The translations under genes and the position numbers were made by a program. From the NCBI RefSeq assembly GCF_017347585.1, contig NZ_AP024480.1:2068001-2132000 (forward strand): a stretch of 64,000 nucleotides of DNA, read 5' to 3'. This DNA comes from Caldicellulosiruptor diazotrophicus. GTDB lineage: Bacteria; Bacillota; Thermoanaerobacteria; Caldicellulosiruptorales; Caldicellulosiruptoraceae. The notes beneath the pieces are model-generated. The model searched no databases. It was not told the origin of the DNA and worked only from the letters and a program-made list of their open reading frames with translations. Positions 10,887 through 19,660 of the stretch are shown in pieces. Each line of letters starts with the position of its first letter. Position 1 is the first letter of the stretch.

Positions 10887-11267
10887 TTAACTAATACTTT
10901 TAACAACTTTGTATATAATCGCTCCAATAATTAAGCTCCAAAAAATAATAATAGGAATACCATAATACCATTTCTTTGGCTTTCCTTCTTGCCAAAGATT
11001 TTCTGCCTCTTTCTGGCATTCATTTAAAATAGAATCTGGTATAAGCTTTATTGTTATTGCAACTAAAAATGGAAGAATTATTATATCATCAAGATACCCC
11101 AAAATAGGTATGAAATCTGGCACAAAGTCAATTGGTGATAATGCATATGCAATGGTAACCAAAGCAAATATCTTAGCAATAAGCGGTGTCTCTTTTCTTT
11201 TTAGTGCTAAAAAAATTGCTGGAATCTGCTTTTTCAAAAGTTTTGCTTTTTTCTTTATATCGCCCAA
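10887..11267 (-). CDS. DUF1232 (YkvA-like) membrane protein
   Basis: About 126 aa. The core reads ALVTIAYALSPIDFVPDFIP then LGYLDDIIILP, the signature of the YkvA/DUF1232 family, plus a C-terminal transmembrane helix (YGIPIIIFWSLIIGAIIYKV). Function of the family is unknown. I favour TTG at 11267 because AAGGTGG lies 5 nt upstream; GTG at 11276 would abut the same Shine-Dalgarno. It sits between rlmD and ogt on the same strand with short gaps, suggesting one transcript. Confidence 0.82.
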   Translation of the reverse strand: MGDIKKKAKLLKKQIPAIFLALKRKETPLIAKIFALVTIAYALSPIDFVPDFIPILGYLDDIIILPFLVAITIKLIPDSILNECQKEAENLWQEGKPKKWYYGIPIIIFWSLIIGAIIYKVVKSIS

Positions 11268-11281
11268 ATAAACCACCTTCT

Positions 11282-12637
11282 TTAAGCATTGCGCTTTTTA
11301 AATAAAGCCACACACTCAACATGAAATGTCTGAGGAAACATATCAACAGGCTGAACTTCTACAACCTCATAGCCACCCGAACAAAGTATGTTAGCATCTC
11401 TTGCAAGCGTTGAAGGATTGCAGGACACATAAATTATGTTTGAAATTTTATGCTCTACCAAGCTTTCTAAAAGCTGTTTTTCACATCCACTTCGCGGTGG
11501 GTCAAGAATCACAGCCTGGGGTATAATTCCGCTTTTCAATAGTTTTGGGATTTCAATCTCTGCACGGCCACATATAAATTCAATGTTCAAAATACCGTTA
11601 CCATTGCTGCTTTTTTTAGCATCTTCAACTGCATCTCTAACTAACTCTATAGCGTAAACCTTTTTGCAAAAAGGAGCAATGAACATTGAAATGGTGCCTA
11701 TCCCAGAGTATATGTCAAATACAACTTCTGCTTCAATTTTACGCAGATATTTTACTACCTGACTGTAGAGCACCTCTGTTTGTACAGAATTTACCTGAAA
11801 AAATGATTTTGGAGAAATTTCAAATGTTAAATTCCCTATCTTATCTTTTATTGTGCTACTGCCCCAAATTAATATGTCTTCATCCCCCAGAATTACATTT
11901 GTCCTTTTAGGGTTCAAGTTTAAATAGAGTGATTTAATTTTGGGAAACTTGTCTAAAATGTCTTTTTTGATAGCCTCTAAATTCTCAGGTACTTTTGTGC
12001 AAACAAAAATGATCATCATCTCATTAAATGCAAACGAATTTCTAACAACAATGTGCCTCAAAACACCTTGATGCTTTTTTTCGTCGTAAATATCTATCTT
12101 GTGTTTTTTTATCAGCTCTTTCATACCTTTTATCACATCATCGCAAAACTCATGCTGAATAAGACAGTAATCTATATCAACAATATCATGTGTCATCTTT
12201 TTATAAAATCCTATTTGGGGTTTTTTATAATTTCCTCCAACTGGTAGTGCAGTTTTGTTTCTGTATCTAAATGGGTTTTCCATTCCAATAACATCATTTA
12301 TTTTAGTGCTGAGCTTCCCTATCCGCTTAAAAGCATCTTCAACAAGAAGCTTTTTTAGGCTTAGCTGATGCTGGTATTTTACATGCATCAAATGACAACC
12401 GCCACAAAAGTCATAATAAGGGCATTCAGGGTCTTTTCTATATGGGCTTTTTTCTAAAATTTCAACTAAGTTTGCTTTGGCATACTCTTTTTTTACCTTT
12501 TCTATTTTGATTTTTACAACCTCATCAATTAAAGCATTGTCAACAAACACTACAAACCCATCAATTCTTGCAATCCCCTGTGCCTGGTGATTAAGCGTAT
12601 CAATCTTAACAATATACTCTTGTGATTTTTTTACCAC
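11282..12637 (-). CDS. rlmD: 23S rRNA (uracil-C5)-methyltransferase, RlmD/RumA family
   Basis: 451-aa SAM-dependent enzyme that methylates a uracil C5 in 23S rRNA. The N-terminal TRAM domain (about 1-60) is followed by an Fe-S cysteine cluster (CPYYDFCGGC) and the Rossmann-like methyltransferase domain with YSGIGTISMF (SAM loop), DPPRSGCE, and the catalytic cysteine in YVSCNPSTLARD. GTG start preceded by AGGGGGAAAAG. In Gram-positives such enzymes may modify either or both of U747 and U1939; which one here cannot be told. It diverges from the ferritin-like gene. Confidence 0.92.
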   Translation of the reverse strand: MVKKSQEYIVKIDTLNHQAQGIARIDGFVVFVDNALIDEVVKIKIEKVKKEYAKANLVEILEKSPYRKDPECPYYDFCGGCHLMHVKYQHQLSLKKLLVEDAFKRIGKLSTKINDVIGMENPFRYRNKTALPVGGNYKKPQIGFYKKMTHDIVDIDYCLIQHEFCDDVIKGMKELIKKHKIDIYDEKKHQGVLRHIVVRNSFAFNEMMIIFVCTKVPENLEAIKKDILDKFPKIKSLYLNLNPKRTNVILGDEDILIWGSSTIKDKIGNLTFEISPKSFFQVNSVQTEVLYSQVVKYLRKIEAEVVFDIYSGIGTISMFIAPFCKKVYAIELVRDAVEDAKKSSNGNGILNIEFICGRAEIEIPKLLKSGIIPQAVILDPPRSGCEKQLLESLVEHKISNIIYVSCNPSTLARDANILCSGGYEVVEVQPVDMFPQTFHVECVALFKKRNA

Positions 12638-12799
12638 ATCTTTTCCCCCTGATACTTCTTTGTTTTTTTGCTTTAATATTTTACACCATTTTTTAATAGC
12701 AAGAAAATAATAATTTAATAAAGTCTTTGAGAAAATATATATTGAAAACTTAAAAACTACTGCTTATTCGACACTCAATCTAAAGGAGGCTTGAAAAAA

Positions 12800-14065
12800 T
12801 TGTTCAACCCGTTTGAAGAAAAACCAAAGCCGATTGAGAATTTTCTTATGGACTGGAAAACAATATATCCCAAGTCATATTATAAAAATAAAGTAGACCC
12901 TTACACAAAAACAAGGATAATTCTCATGAACGGGATTGAAGCTGAAGCTTTGATGTTTTCCCATCAGTTTCATCGTCACTGCACAGACAACAACGTAAGA
13001 CGCGATTTAGCAATGGTGAGAAGAACTGAGCAAATGCAACAAAAGCATATCAACTGGTTAAAGCCAATTGATGAAACACCTCTTGAAACTACAATAGGAT
13101 ATGAGCATGTAGCTGTAGACCTTACCGCTTGGCTTGCTCAAAACGAGCCTGACCCTTATGTTAAACAAACACTTGATTTTATTTTGCTTGAGGATTTTGA
13201 CCACCTTTATCGCTATGCAAATCTTCTGGACATGGATTCAAACATCCAAGCAAACAATCTGGTAAAAAACTATGTCGAAATCATTCCAGGCCGGCCGACA
13301 ATTGCGCATCACAGACATCCTTATGATACTGTCAGCAAATATGTTGATTTCAAAAAAGCAGATATTAGAACAAAGCTAAACATCTTTATCATAACAGCCG
13401 GTGAACAACAGACAATGAATTTTTATAACAATATTGGCAACACATATTATAACGACCTTGGAAGACAGCTCTACTTGGAAGTAGCCTTGGTGGAAGAAGA
13501 ACATGTAACCCAATATGGGTCGTTGATTGACCCGAGACTCACATGGTTCGAAAGTCTTCTTTTGCATGAATACACAGAGTGCTATCTGTATTACTCATTC
13601 TACGAATCTGAGGTTGACTCAAATGTAAAATCCATCTGGGAGATGCATCTTGATGCTGAAATTGCCCATCTTCACAAAGCTGCAGAACTTTTGCAAAAAC
13701 ATGAAAACAAATCTTGGCATGAAGTTATCCCTGGCGGACAGTTCCCAAATCTTTTAATGTTTCGCGATACACGTGAATATGTGCGTAAAGTTCTTTCCCA
13801 GATGGTTGAAATCACAGCCGACAAAGAAGACCTCAGAAATATAAATGATTTGCAAGACAACCACACATTTTTCTGGTTCCAGAACAAAGTAAATTATGAT
13901 ATAAATTTGGTTGCAAGCCATGTGGTAATTGATAAACACAAAACGGTAAAAGGTGAAGATTACAGGTGGGAAATGGCTCCACACCCAGTTGAAAGCTTGA
14001 GAAACAGAAAAGAAGACAATGTTTCAATTGGAAGAATAAAGCAGAAAAAACTTGTCAGCATATAA
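12800..14065 (+). CDS. Ferritin-like di-iron domain protein, uncharacterised
   Basis: About 421 aa with many helices rich in Glu and His in ferritin-like patterns: EAEALMFSHQFHRH, LEDFDHLYRY, VALVEEEHVTQ, HEYTECY, HLDAEIAHLH. These look like E/H ligands of one or two di-iron four-helix bundles. It is much longer than ferritin or rubrerythrin and lacks a rubredoxin domain. The start is TTG: TTG at 12791 is one base from SD AAAGGAGG, so the TTG at 12800 (10-nt spacing) is preferred. No membrane segment. Neighbouring bacteriohemerythrin suggests an oxygen, peroxide or iron role, but no reaction can be assigned. Confidence 0.72.
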   Translation: MFNPFEEKPKPIENFLMDWKTIYPKSYYKNKVDPYTKTRIILMNGIEAEALMFSHQFHRHCTDNNVRRDLAMVRRTEQMQQKHINWLKPIDETPLETTIGYEHVAVDLTAWLAQNEPDPYVKQTLDFILLEDFDHLYRYANLLDMDSNIQANNLVKNYVEIIPGRPTIAHHRHPYDTVSKYVDFKKADIRTKLNIFIITAGEQQTMNFYNNIGNTYYNDLGRQLYLEVALVEEEHVTQYGSLIDPRLTWFESLLLHEYTECYLYYSFYESEVDSNVKSIWEMHLDAEIAHLHKAAELLQKHENKSWHEVIPGGQFPNLLMFRDTREYVRKVLSQMVEITADKEDLRNINDLQDNHTFFWFQNKVNYDINLVASHVVIDKHKTVKGEDYRWEMAPHPVESLRNRKEDNVSIGRIKQKKLVSI

Positions 14066-14067
14066 AC

Positions 14068-14102
14068 AAAAAGCTGTCTACCCTTCTGGTGGACAGCTTT
14101 TT
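14068..14102. terminator. Bidirectional terminator between ferritin-like and hemerythrin genes
   Basis: Stem AAAAAGCTGTCTACC / GGTGGACAGCTTTTT (one T-G pair), loop CTTCT. A and T tracts on both sides serve both convergent genes. Confidence 0.85.
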
Positions 14103-14122
14103 GTAATTTTTGAATTTTTTAT

Positions 14123-14539
14123 CTATTTTGATTGCATCTTTTCTTTTAAAAAAGCTCCTAGTTTTCTATCTGTTCCAAGGATATGATTTTTGAGCCAGTC
14201 AACAACAAGCCTGTTTGTCTTTATAACTGCCGCAACTCCTGCTCCTTCTTTCTCTATCTCCTCTCGAAACTTTTTGTAAGTGTCAACAAAGTTATCATGC
14301 TCTCTTTTATGAGACAGATACTCTGGGTACAGATACTCTTTCATGTATTTTTCCTCAGTTGAAAAATGAAAAACAACATAATCACCTAAAAAGTCTAAAA
14401 CTTCTGGTAATACTTTCTTCCCCTCACCCTGAGCACAAGAATCTAACAGTTTATTAATTCTTTCAAAAAGTTCCTTGTGTTGATTGTCTATCGACTCAAC
14501 TCCTACCGAATATTGGTCAAGCCATTCTATTTGCGGCAT
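14123..14539 (-). CDS. Bacteriohemerythrin
   Basis: 138-aa cytosolic O2-binding di-iron protein. The canonical ligand set is complete: H21 and E25 (DNQHKELFE), H58 and E62 (FHFSTEE), H77 and H81 (SHKREH), H119 and D124 (NHILGTD). It is a single-domain protein without a signalling partner domain. SD GAAAGGAGTG precedes the ATG. It has its own promoter-like sequence upstream and lies next to the response regulator/HEAT/GT2 operon on the same strand. Likely roles are O2 binding, scavenging or delivery. Confidence 0.93.
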   Translation of the reverse strand: MPQIEWLDQYSVGVESIDNQHKELFERINKLLDSCAQGEGKKVLPEVLDFLGDYVVFHFSTEEKYMKEYLYPEYLSHKREHDNFVDTYKKFREEIEKEGAGVAAVIKTNRLVVDWLKNHILGTDRKLGAFLKEKMQSK

Positions 14540-14577
14540 TATTTCACTCCTTTCAAATTGAAGTTATTTTCATATAT

Positions 14578-14607
14578 TATATACCCTTATCAATTAAAAA
14601 GTAACAA
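14578..14607 (-). promoter_or_regulatory. Candidate promoter of the bacteriohemerythrin gene
   Basis: Read on the minus strand: TTGTTA, 18-bp spacer, TATATAAT. It lies in the 69-bp gap after the GT2 stop codon, so hemerythrin can be transcribed independently. Confidence 0.5.
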
Positions 14608-14608
14608 G

Positions 14609-16003
14609 TTACAATCTTTTTCTCTCAGGTTTTGACCAACCTTTCTTTCTAAGTATAGCTTCAAATGTACCAATAATTCTGAATAACACTGTCATCTGTC
14701 TGTAGCCGAAATTTTCTAATACTGCGAATAATATAAGTATTCCAAACTCTCTCCATTCTTCATACTTTCTTTCAGAAAATTCTCCAAGAAGAACTGCTAA
14801 AATAGAAATAATTATTCCGTACATTATCTCAACTGCAAAGAAAAATAAAGCCACTTCTAAATTGATTATGCGAGCAAAATACGAAATAGGTATAAAAATA
14901 TAACCCAACATCTCTACAAACGGCCCTAATAGTTCAAACATAAGCTGATATGGCATAGCAAAAAATCCTAATATGCCGTACTTAGGATTAAATAGAACAT
15001 CTTTATGCATGAAAATAACTTGGCAAAGACCTCTCTGCCATCTTCTTCTTTGTTTTGAAAGGTCATTTAAAGTCTCAGGACATTGTGTCCACACAATTGG
15101 ATCTGGCACAAACTCAACTCTGCCCATGATACCTTCTTTATATGAGTTTTTACGCAGTTTTACAACAATCTCCATATCCTCGCCAACAGTTTTATCAGAA
15201 AATCCTCCAACCTTTATAACAGCATTTTTATTGAATGCTGCAAACGCTCCAGACGCAATAACAAGACTTCCTAACATAGAAAGACCTTTCCTTGCGCCCA
15301 AAAACGCTCTCAAGTATTCTATTATCTGAAATCTTGCAAGACTTGAATTTGGTAGGTTTAATTTTTTTATATTCCCGAAAGAATCTAATTTGCATCCATT
15401 TACAATCCTTACAATACCTGTTGTGACTACAACTTCATCAGGGTTATCAAAAAATGGTTGCATAACCTTGGCTATTGAATCTCTTTCTAAAATCGAGTCA
15501 GCATCAAGTGAACAAATATACGGATACGTACATACGTTTATCCCAGCATTGAGAGCATCAGCTTTTCCTCCATTTTCTTTATCTACTACAATTAAATTTG
15601 AATATTTTTTGGAATAGTATATTGCTTTTACCTCTTTTGTTGATAGAATTTTTCTAAATTTCCTATCTACAATGTAAAGGTCAAATTCGCTTTTTAATAC
15701 ATCCAATGTCCTATCCTTTGACCCATCATTAATTACTACCACCTCATATTCTGGATATTCTATCTGTAAAAATGATTTTACAGATTTTGTTATTGTTTTT
15801 TCTTCATTGTATGCCGGTACTAACAGTGATACAGGCGGCGCAAAGTCTGATGAGACAATCTCTACAATTCTTCCTTTTATCTTATTTCTCGAGTAATTAA
15901 TGATACCAAAAAGAGAAATTAAGATTAAAATAGCATAAATAGTATTCAAAACCAAAACATAATAAGATACAAATAATGAAAACCAGCCTATTATCCGATG
16001 CAT
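14609..16003 (-). CDS. Processive glycosyltransferase family 2, membrane-bound
   Basis: 464 aa. N-terminal transmembrane segment (about 10-35), a cytosolic GT-A domain, then several C-terminal membrane helices (about 335-455). Conserved motifs: PAYNEE, NDGSKDRT (D93), DADS (167-169), GEDME (catalytic Asp 276) and QRRRW (318-322), the D,D,D,QxxRW set of processive synthases such as PgaC, BcsA and HasA. It should polymerise a UDP-sugar and extrude the chain; the best guess is a beta-linked hexose or N-acetylhexosamine polymer. No PilZ domain or deacetylase partner is seen. It is the last gene of the operon, 3 nt after the HEAT-repeat gene. Confidence 0.85.
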   Translation of the reverse strand: MHRIIGWFSLFVSYYVLVLNTIYAILILISLFGIINYSRNKIKGRIVEIVSSDFAPPVSLLVPAYNEEKTITKSVKSFLQIEYPEYEVVVINDGSKDRTLDVLKSEFDLYIVDRKFRKILSTKEVKAIYYSKKYSNLIVVDKENGGKADALNAGINVCTYPYICSLDADSILERDSIAKVMQPFFDNPDEVVVTTGIVRIVNGCKLDSFGNIKKLNLPNSSLARFQIIEYLRAFLGARKGLSMLGSLVIASGAFAAFNKNAVIKVGGFSDKTVGEDMEIVVKLRKNSYKEGIMGRVEFVPDPIVWTQCPETLNDLSKQRRRWQRGLCQVIFMHKDVLFNPKYGILGFFAMPYQLMFELLGPFVEMLGYIFIPISYFARIINLEVALFFFAVEIMYGIIISILAVLLGEFSERKYEEWREFGILILFAVLENFGYRQMTVLFRIIGTFEAILRKKGWSKPERKRL

Positions 16004-16006
16004 TTG

Positions 16007-17227
16007 TTATTCACTACCTCTTTCTTCAGTTATAAGATATTCAAATCCTTCATCGTTCAGTCTTTGATAAAAGCAGTATGGGTTAGACAATTTGAGTATT
16101 TTAATTATTTCTAAAGCTATATCTTTTTCTTGTTCAGTTCTGTAATTCAAAGCACTCTTAATAATATAATCAAAATTTTCTGGACTATAAAACACTTCTC
16201 TTAATTTGTCCTTTGCAAATTTATCGTTTGTTGAATAGTAAAATTTTAGAAGTTCATTTAATATAACTGGTCCAAATTCAGAAAGCATTTTTCTTGCAAA
16301 ATCTCTCATATAAAACCAGTCGTCTTCAAGAGAGGCAAGTAAATACTTTAATGAACTCTTAGGCGAAATATTGCTCAGCGCTCTTAATGCACGTAACTTC
16401 ACAAAATTTATTTTTTCGTTTTGTATAAGGGTTTCAAGTTTTTCTTTGCAGTTTCTACATCCTATTTTTTCAATCACTCTGCAAAAAGCTGATCTGACTT
16501 CTGCTGATGGATGGTTTATAAGAAAATCAATCTTTTCTAAATCATCTAATGCTGCAATCTCTGAAAATATATTCAAACATGATATTAGAACCTTGTCCGA
16601 TGGGTTTTCTTTTATGACGTATAAAATAATATCTTTTATTTTTTCACCACCAAAAACTGTAAAAAATTCCATTCTTCTTCTAACTGCATCTGGATATTTA
16701 TCAATGTTTAGAAAAATTGTCTTTAAATAAGGTTTAAAAATATTTAAATTTTGTATTTCATCTATGTTTTTGAAAATGGCTTCTACAGTTGTATCTATTA
16801 GATATGGCTCTTTAATACTAATTTTTAAAAGCTTTTTAAGATCATCTTCTTCGCCCACTATACTTATAACTTTTGCAAACCTAAGTTTTTGAACTTTATT
16901 ACCTTTTTGAACCATCTCAATAGCAATATTGAAAAAGTTCAAATTCTTTAAAGCTGTATATAGCCGATTTTTTTCTTCTCCATTTACCCATGAATAATAT
17001 ATGTTTATAATATCACTCAGAATGTAAATGTTCGAAGAATCAATATTATTTTTCTTTCCTGTTATTACATCATAGACATTTTCGCTATAATTCCTAAAAA
17101 TTTGCTTTATTTTTTTTTGATTTATACTATTTACAACTTTGTATAAAAAAACAACTCCCGAAGTTATAACTAAAAGAATAACAATAATAATAATACACAA
17201 GATAACAAAATTAATATTATTTGTCAT
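16007..17227 (-). CDS. Membrane-anchored HEAT-repeat protein
   Basis: 406 aa. One N-terminal transmembrane helix (about 6-31, INFVILCIIIIVILLVITSG), then a long alpha-helical region with HEAT-like repeats. The clearest are around residues 235-325: HPSAEVRSAFCRVIEKIG, KLRALRALSNIS, DDWFYMRDFARKMLSEFG. Such repeats form protein-binding scaffolds; no enzyme motif is seen. The start overlaps the response-regulator gene by 11 bp and the stop is 3 nt from the GT2 gene, so translation is probably coupled. The natural inference is an adaptor linking a phosphorylation signal to the membrane synthase. Confidence 0.75.
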   Translation of the reverse strand: MTNNINFVILCIIIIVILLVITSGVVFLYKVVNSINQKKIKQIFRNYSENVYDVITGKKNNIDSSNIYILSDIINIYYSWVNGEEKNRLYTALKNLNFFNIAIEMVQKGNKVQKLRFAKVISIVGEEDDLKKLLKISIKEPYLIDTTVEAIFKNIDEIQNLNIFKPYLKTIFLNIDKYPDAVRRRMEFFTVFGGEKIKDIILYVIKENPSDKVLISCLNIFSEIAALDDLEKIDFLINHPSAEVRSAFCRVIEKIGCRNCKEKLETLIQNEKINFVKLRALRALSNISPKSSLKYLLASLEDDWFYMRDFARKMLSEFGPVILNELLKFYYSTNDKFAKDKLREVFYSPENFDYIIKSALNYRTEQEKDIALEIIKILKLSNPYCFYQRLNDEGFEYLITEERGSE

Positions 17228-17984
17228 TTAATTCACTCCAAAGTTCTAAAACTTTCTTTAGAAGAATTAATCTTTTATTATCGCTCAAAATTTTGAATAT
17301 AAAGTAATAAGTCTCTCCCTTGGTATTAAGTCTTATAATCGAATAACTATTCAAATTTATTTTAATTTTATTCTCATCGTTTAAATAGCCAATAACCTTT
17401 TTAATTTCAAATTCACCAAAACCTCTGTTATAAATCACCTCTTTTGAGGTACTATTTAAAGCTAAGAAGCGATATGAAGCAAAATATTCCGATAAAAATT
17501 CATCTACAATTTTGGGAACTATAAAGATATGCTTGTTCGTCATTTCATTCAAAATAGAAATAAGATGTACAATCTCATTAACATGCAAATATTCATCCTG
17601 AGTATACAATAATGACCGTACCATATTATAAACTTCTAAAGTTGAAAAAGGCTTAGGGATAACTCCAATAGCCCCAAGCTCGTACGCTTTTGATCTTGTT
17701 GCACGGTGAATATTACTACTGAGCAAAATTACTGGAACGTGAGCTTTAACAGAACTTTTTTTAATAGTTCTCAAAACTTCAAATCCACTGATTTTAGGCA
17801 AGTTTGTATCTATTATTGCAACATGAATATTATTTTCACCAATTTTGTTCAAAGCTTCTTCACCATCAGCAGCCTCAAAAAATACAAAGTGATGTACTGA
17901 ATCAAAACAATTTTCAAACCTTTCAATTATTGCTTTTCTTATGTATTCATTTTCATCTGCAATCAATACATTTTTAACTATCAT
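17217..17984 (-). CDS. Response regulator with unclassified C-terminal domain
   Basis: 255 aa. Residues 1-120 form a CheY-like receiver: acidic D10/E11, phosphoacceptor D59 in IIDTNLP, S89/S90, and K111 in PKPF. The C-terminal 135 residues are not a recognisable DNA-binding, GGDEF, PilZ or enzymatic domain; they look mixed alpha/beta. The ATG at 17984 (MIVKNVL) has AGGAGA 7 nt upstream, better than the longer frame from 18011. It is the first gene of the operon, and no histidine kinase lies nearby, so the kinase must be encoded elsewhere. A protein-protein output acting on the HEAT/GT2 products is inferred. Confidence 0.82.
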   Translation of the reverse strand: MIVKNVLIADENEYIRKAIIERFENCFDSVHHFVFFEAADGEEALNKIGENNIHVAIIDTNLPKISGFEVLRTIKKSSVKAHVPVILLSSNIHRATRSKAYELGAIGVIPKPFSTLEVYNMVRSLLYTQDEYLHVNEIVHLISILNEMTNKHIFIVPKIVDEFLSEYFASYRFLALNSTSKEVIYNRGFGEFEIKKVIGYLNDENKIKINLNSYSIIRLNTKGETYYFIFKILSDNKRLILLKKVLELWSELNDK

Positions 17985-18055
17985 AGATTGTTCTCCTATG
18001 TTTAGTACCATCTTAATTTCTTATTACCCCTTGTTTTTAATTTAAAAACAACAAA

Positions 18056-18109
18056 AATAAAAACCCCTTTTTTTAAAACCATTAAAAGGTCCAAAAAGGG
18101 GTTTTTTTA
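18056..18109 (-). terminator. Terminator after tRNA-Leu
   Basis: On the minus strand, AAAAAAACCCCTTTTT pairs with AAAAAAAGGGGTTTTT and is followed by ATTTTTG. It ends the tRNA transcript before the response-regulator operon. Confidence 0.8.
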
Positions 18110-18121
18110 TTTTACATCTTC

Positions 18122-18209
18122 TGGTGCCGAAGGCGGGAGTCGAACCCGCACGGCCTCTGCGGCCACTGGATTTTGAGTCCAGCGCGTCTGCCAGTTCCAC
18201 CACTTCGGC
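18122..18209 (-). tRNA. tRNA-Leu (anticodon CAA)
   Basis: A full cloverleaf can be drawn: acceptor GCCGAAG / CTTCGGC, D arm with TGGCAGA, anticodon stem CTGGA / TCCAG with loop CTCAAAA (anticodon CAA), a long variable arm typical of class II tRNA-Leu, and T arm GCGGG-TTCGACT-CCCGC. Discriminator A and CCA are encoded (18125-18122). It reads UUG codons. Confidence 0.96.
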
Positions 18210-18437
18210 ACATTTTCCTTTTGAATTTTCAAGCAAGATTGATTATATCATAAATTTTTGAGGTTGTCAAAGCGGTAGATTTTGATAAAATCCTGCCGGT
18301 AGATTGAATTACCAACTTCATTTTACCGTCTTTCAAGGTAAAAAGTCAAGGGTCTAAAAGTGGAAATTTCTAATTTTAATATTCAGACTGTTAGGTTATA
18401 ATAGAAATAAATTCAAAAAAAGCGTGAGGTTATTTGT

Positions 18438-19583
18438 ATGGAAACCTTTTGGCTGTTTATAATATGCTCTCTGTTATTTGCTCTGAACTTTTTTGTAACT
18501 AAAAAGTTCGGACTCAAAAGTGTAGAGTATGAAATCTACTTTGAAGAAAACAAAAAATCTGAAGGCGATGAGATTCATATTGTTGAAAGAATTTACAACG
18601 GTAAGGCTCTACCACTTCCATGGGTAAAATCTGAATTTGAAGTTTCAGCATCATTTTTTATGGAAAACGCAAAAAATTACGTAATAGGTGATAAACTAAG
18701 GTACATCAGTATCTTCTTTCTTCTACCTTACCAGCAAATAGTAAGGCGGCATAAGTTTGTTGCAACAAAAAGAGGATTTTATAAGCTTGACAAAATATAT
18801 CTTGTCACTGGTGACCTTTTCGGTCTTTCAATGGATGACAGGTGCTACTATGTGAATTCCAATATTACCATTTACCCTGCATTTTTGGACTTGAAAAGAA
18901 ATCTTTTGCCTCGTTCCAGCCTTTCTGGCGAAGTTGTGGTAAAAAGACATTATTATGAAGATATATTTCACTTTGCAGGAATAAGGGAGTATCAGTCTTT
19001 TGACTCTTTCAACAAAATAAACTGGAACGCGACTGCAAAGTATAATACTTTGATGGTAAACAAGTACGAATATACCTCATCAGGTGATGCTTTAATACTT
19101 TTAAATGTCCAAAGTTCAGAGTACGAAAGAAAAGAGGTTTTTAACAAAAACGCTATTGAACTTGGAATAAAAATTGCAGCAAGCTTGGCAAAAGAATGTT
19201 TGGATGCTCATACTCCAGTTGGTTTTGTTTGCAATGGTATAGATGAAGAAACTCTTGAGCCGCTTGAGATTTTGTTGCCATCCCAAGATTCAAATCAGCT
19301 TTTAAAAATTCTCGAAACCCTTGCACACATTAAAATTCAGGTAAACGAATATTTTGAGGCTTTGCTTTATCAAGTTTTAAGAAATTACAACTTTCGTGAG
19401 CTTTTTATAATAACTTCTTTTGTTAACAAGGAAATGGAGGACTCTATTCTTCTTTATTCCTCGCTCGGAGTTAAGTTTACTATTATTCTTCTTGAATATG
19501 ATGAGAAAGCTTTAAACTTAGAATCAGAAAATGTAAGAATTTACCTTGCAAAACATCATCTTTTAGAAAGCGCCAGAGTATAA
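18438..19583 (+). CDS. DUF58 domain protein
   Basis: 381 aa. An N-terminal hydrophobic segment (about 4-21), a beta-rich region, then the DUF58 signature with GIREYQSFDSFNKINWNATAK and a von Willebrand-like half starting GDALILLNVQ. Family members usually sit beside a MoxR-type AAA ATPase and membrane transglutaminase-like protein; neither is present here. It starts GTGAGG-N-ATG and ends at a bidirectional terminator facing pulA. The molecular function of the family is unknown; roles in envelope assembly or protease/chelatase complexes have been suggested. Confidence 0.85.
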   Translation: METFWLFIICSLLFALNFFVTKKFGLKSVEYEIYFEENKKSEGDEIHIVERIYNGKALPLPWVKSEFEVSASFFMENAKNYVIGDKLRYISIFFLLPYQQIVRRHKFVATKRGFYKLDKIYLVTGDLFGLSMDDRCYYVNSNITIYPAFLDLKRNLLPRSSLSGEVVVKRHYYEDIFHFAGIREYQSFDSFNKINWNATAKYNTLMVNKYEYTSSGDALILLNVQSSEYERKEVFNKNAIELGIKIAASLAKECLDAHTPVGFVCNGIDEETLEPLEILLPSQDSNQLLKILETLAHIKIQVNEYFEALLYQVLRNYNFRELFIITSFVNKEMEDSILLYSSLGVKFTIILLEYDEKALNLESENVRIYLAKHHLLESARV

Positions 19584-19592
19584 GTAAAAATC

Positions 19593-19637
19593 GCCGCAGG
19601 CAAATTCTATTTTTGTTTTCGCACCTGCGGCTTAATA
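19593..19637. terminator. Terminator between the DUF58 gene and pulA
   Basis: Stem GCCGCAGG / CCTGCGGC with a 23-nt loop, followed by TTAATATTTTTT on the plus strand and GATTTTTA on the minus strand; the genes are convergent. Confidence 0.7.
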
Positions 19638-19660
19638 TTTTTTGGGATACCAAAAAGATA

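Noticed and set aside
18042-18236. 64-aa open frame over the tRNA-Leu
   Set aside because: It reads through the tRNA and its terminator; no SD or homology.
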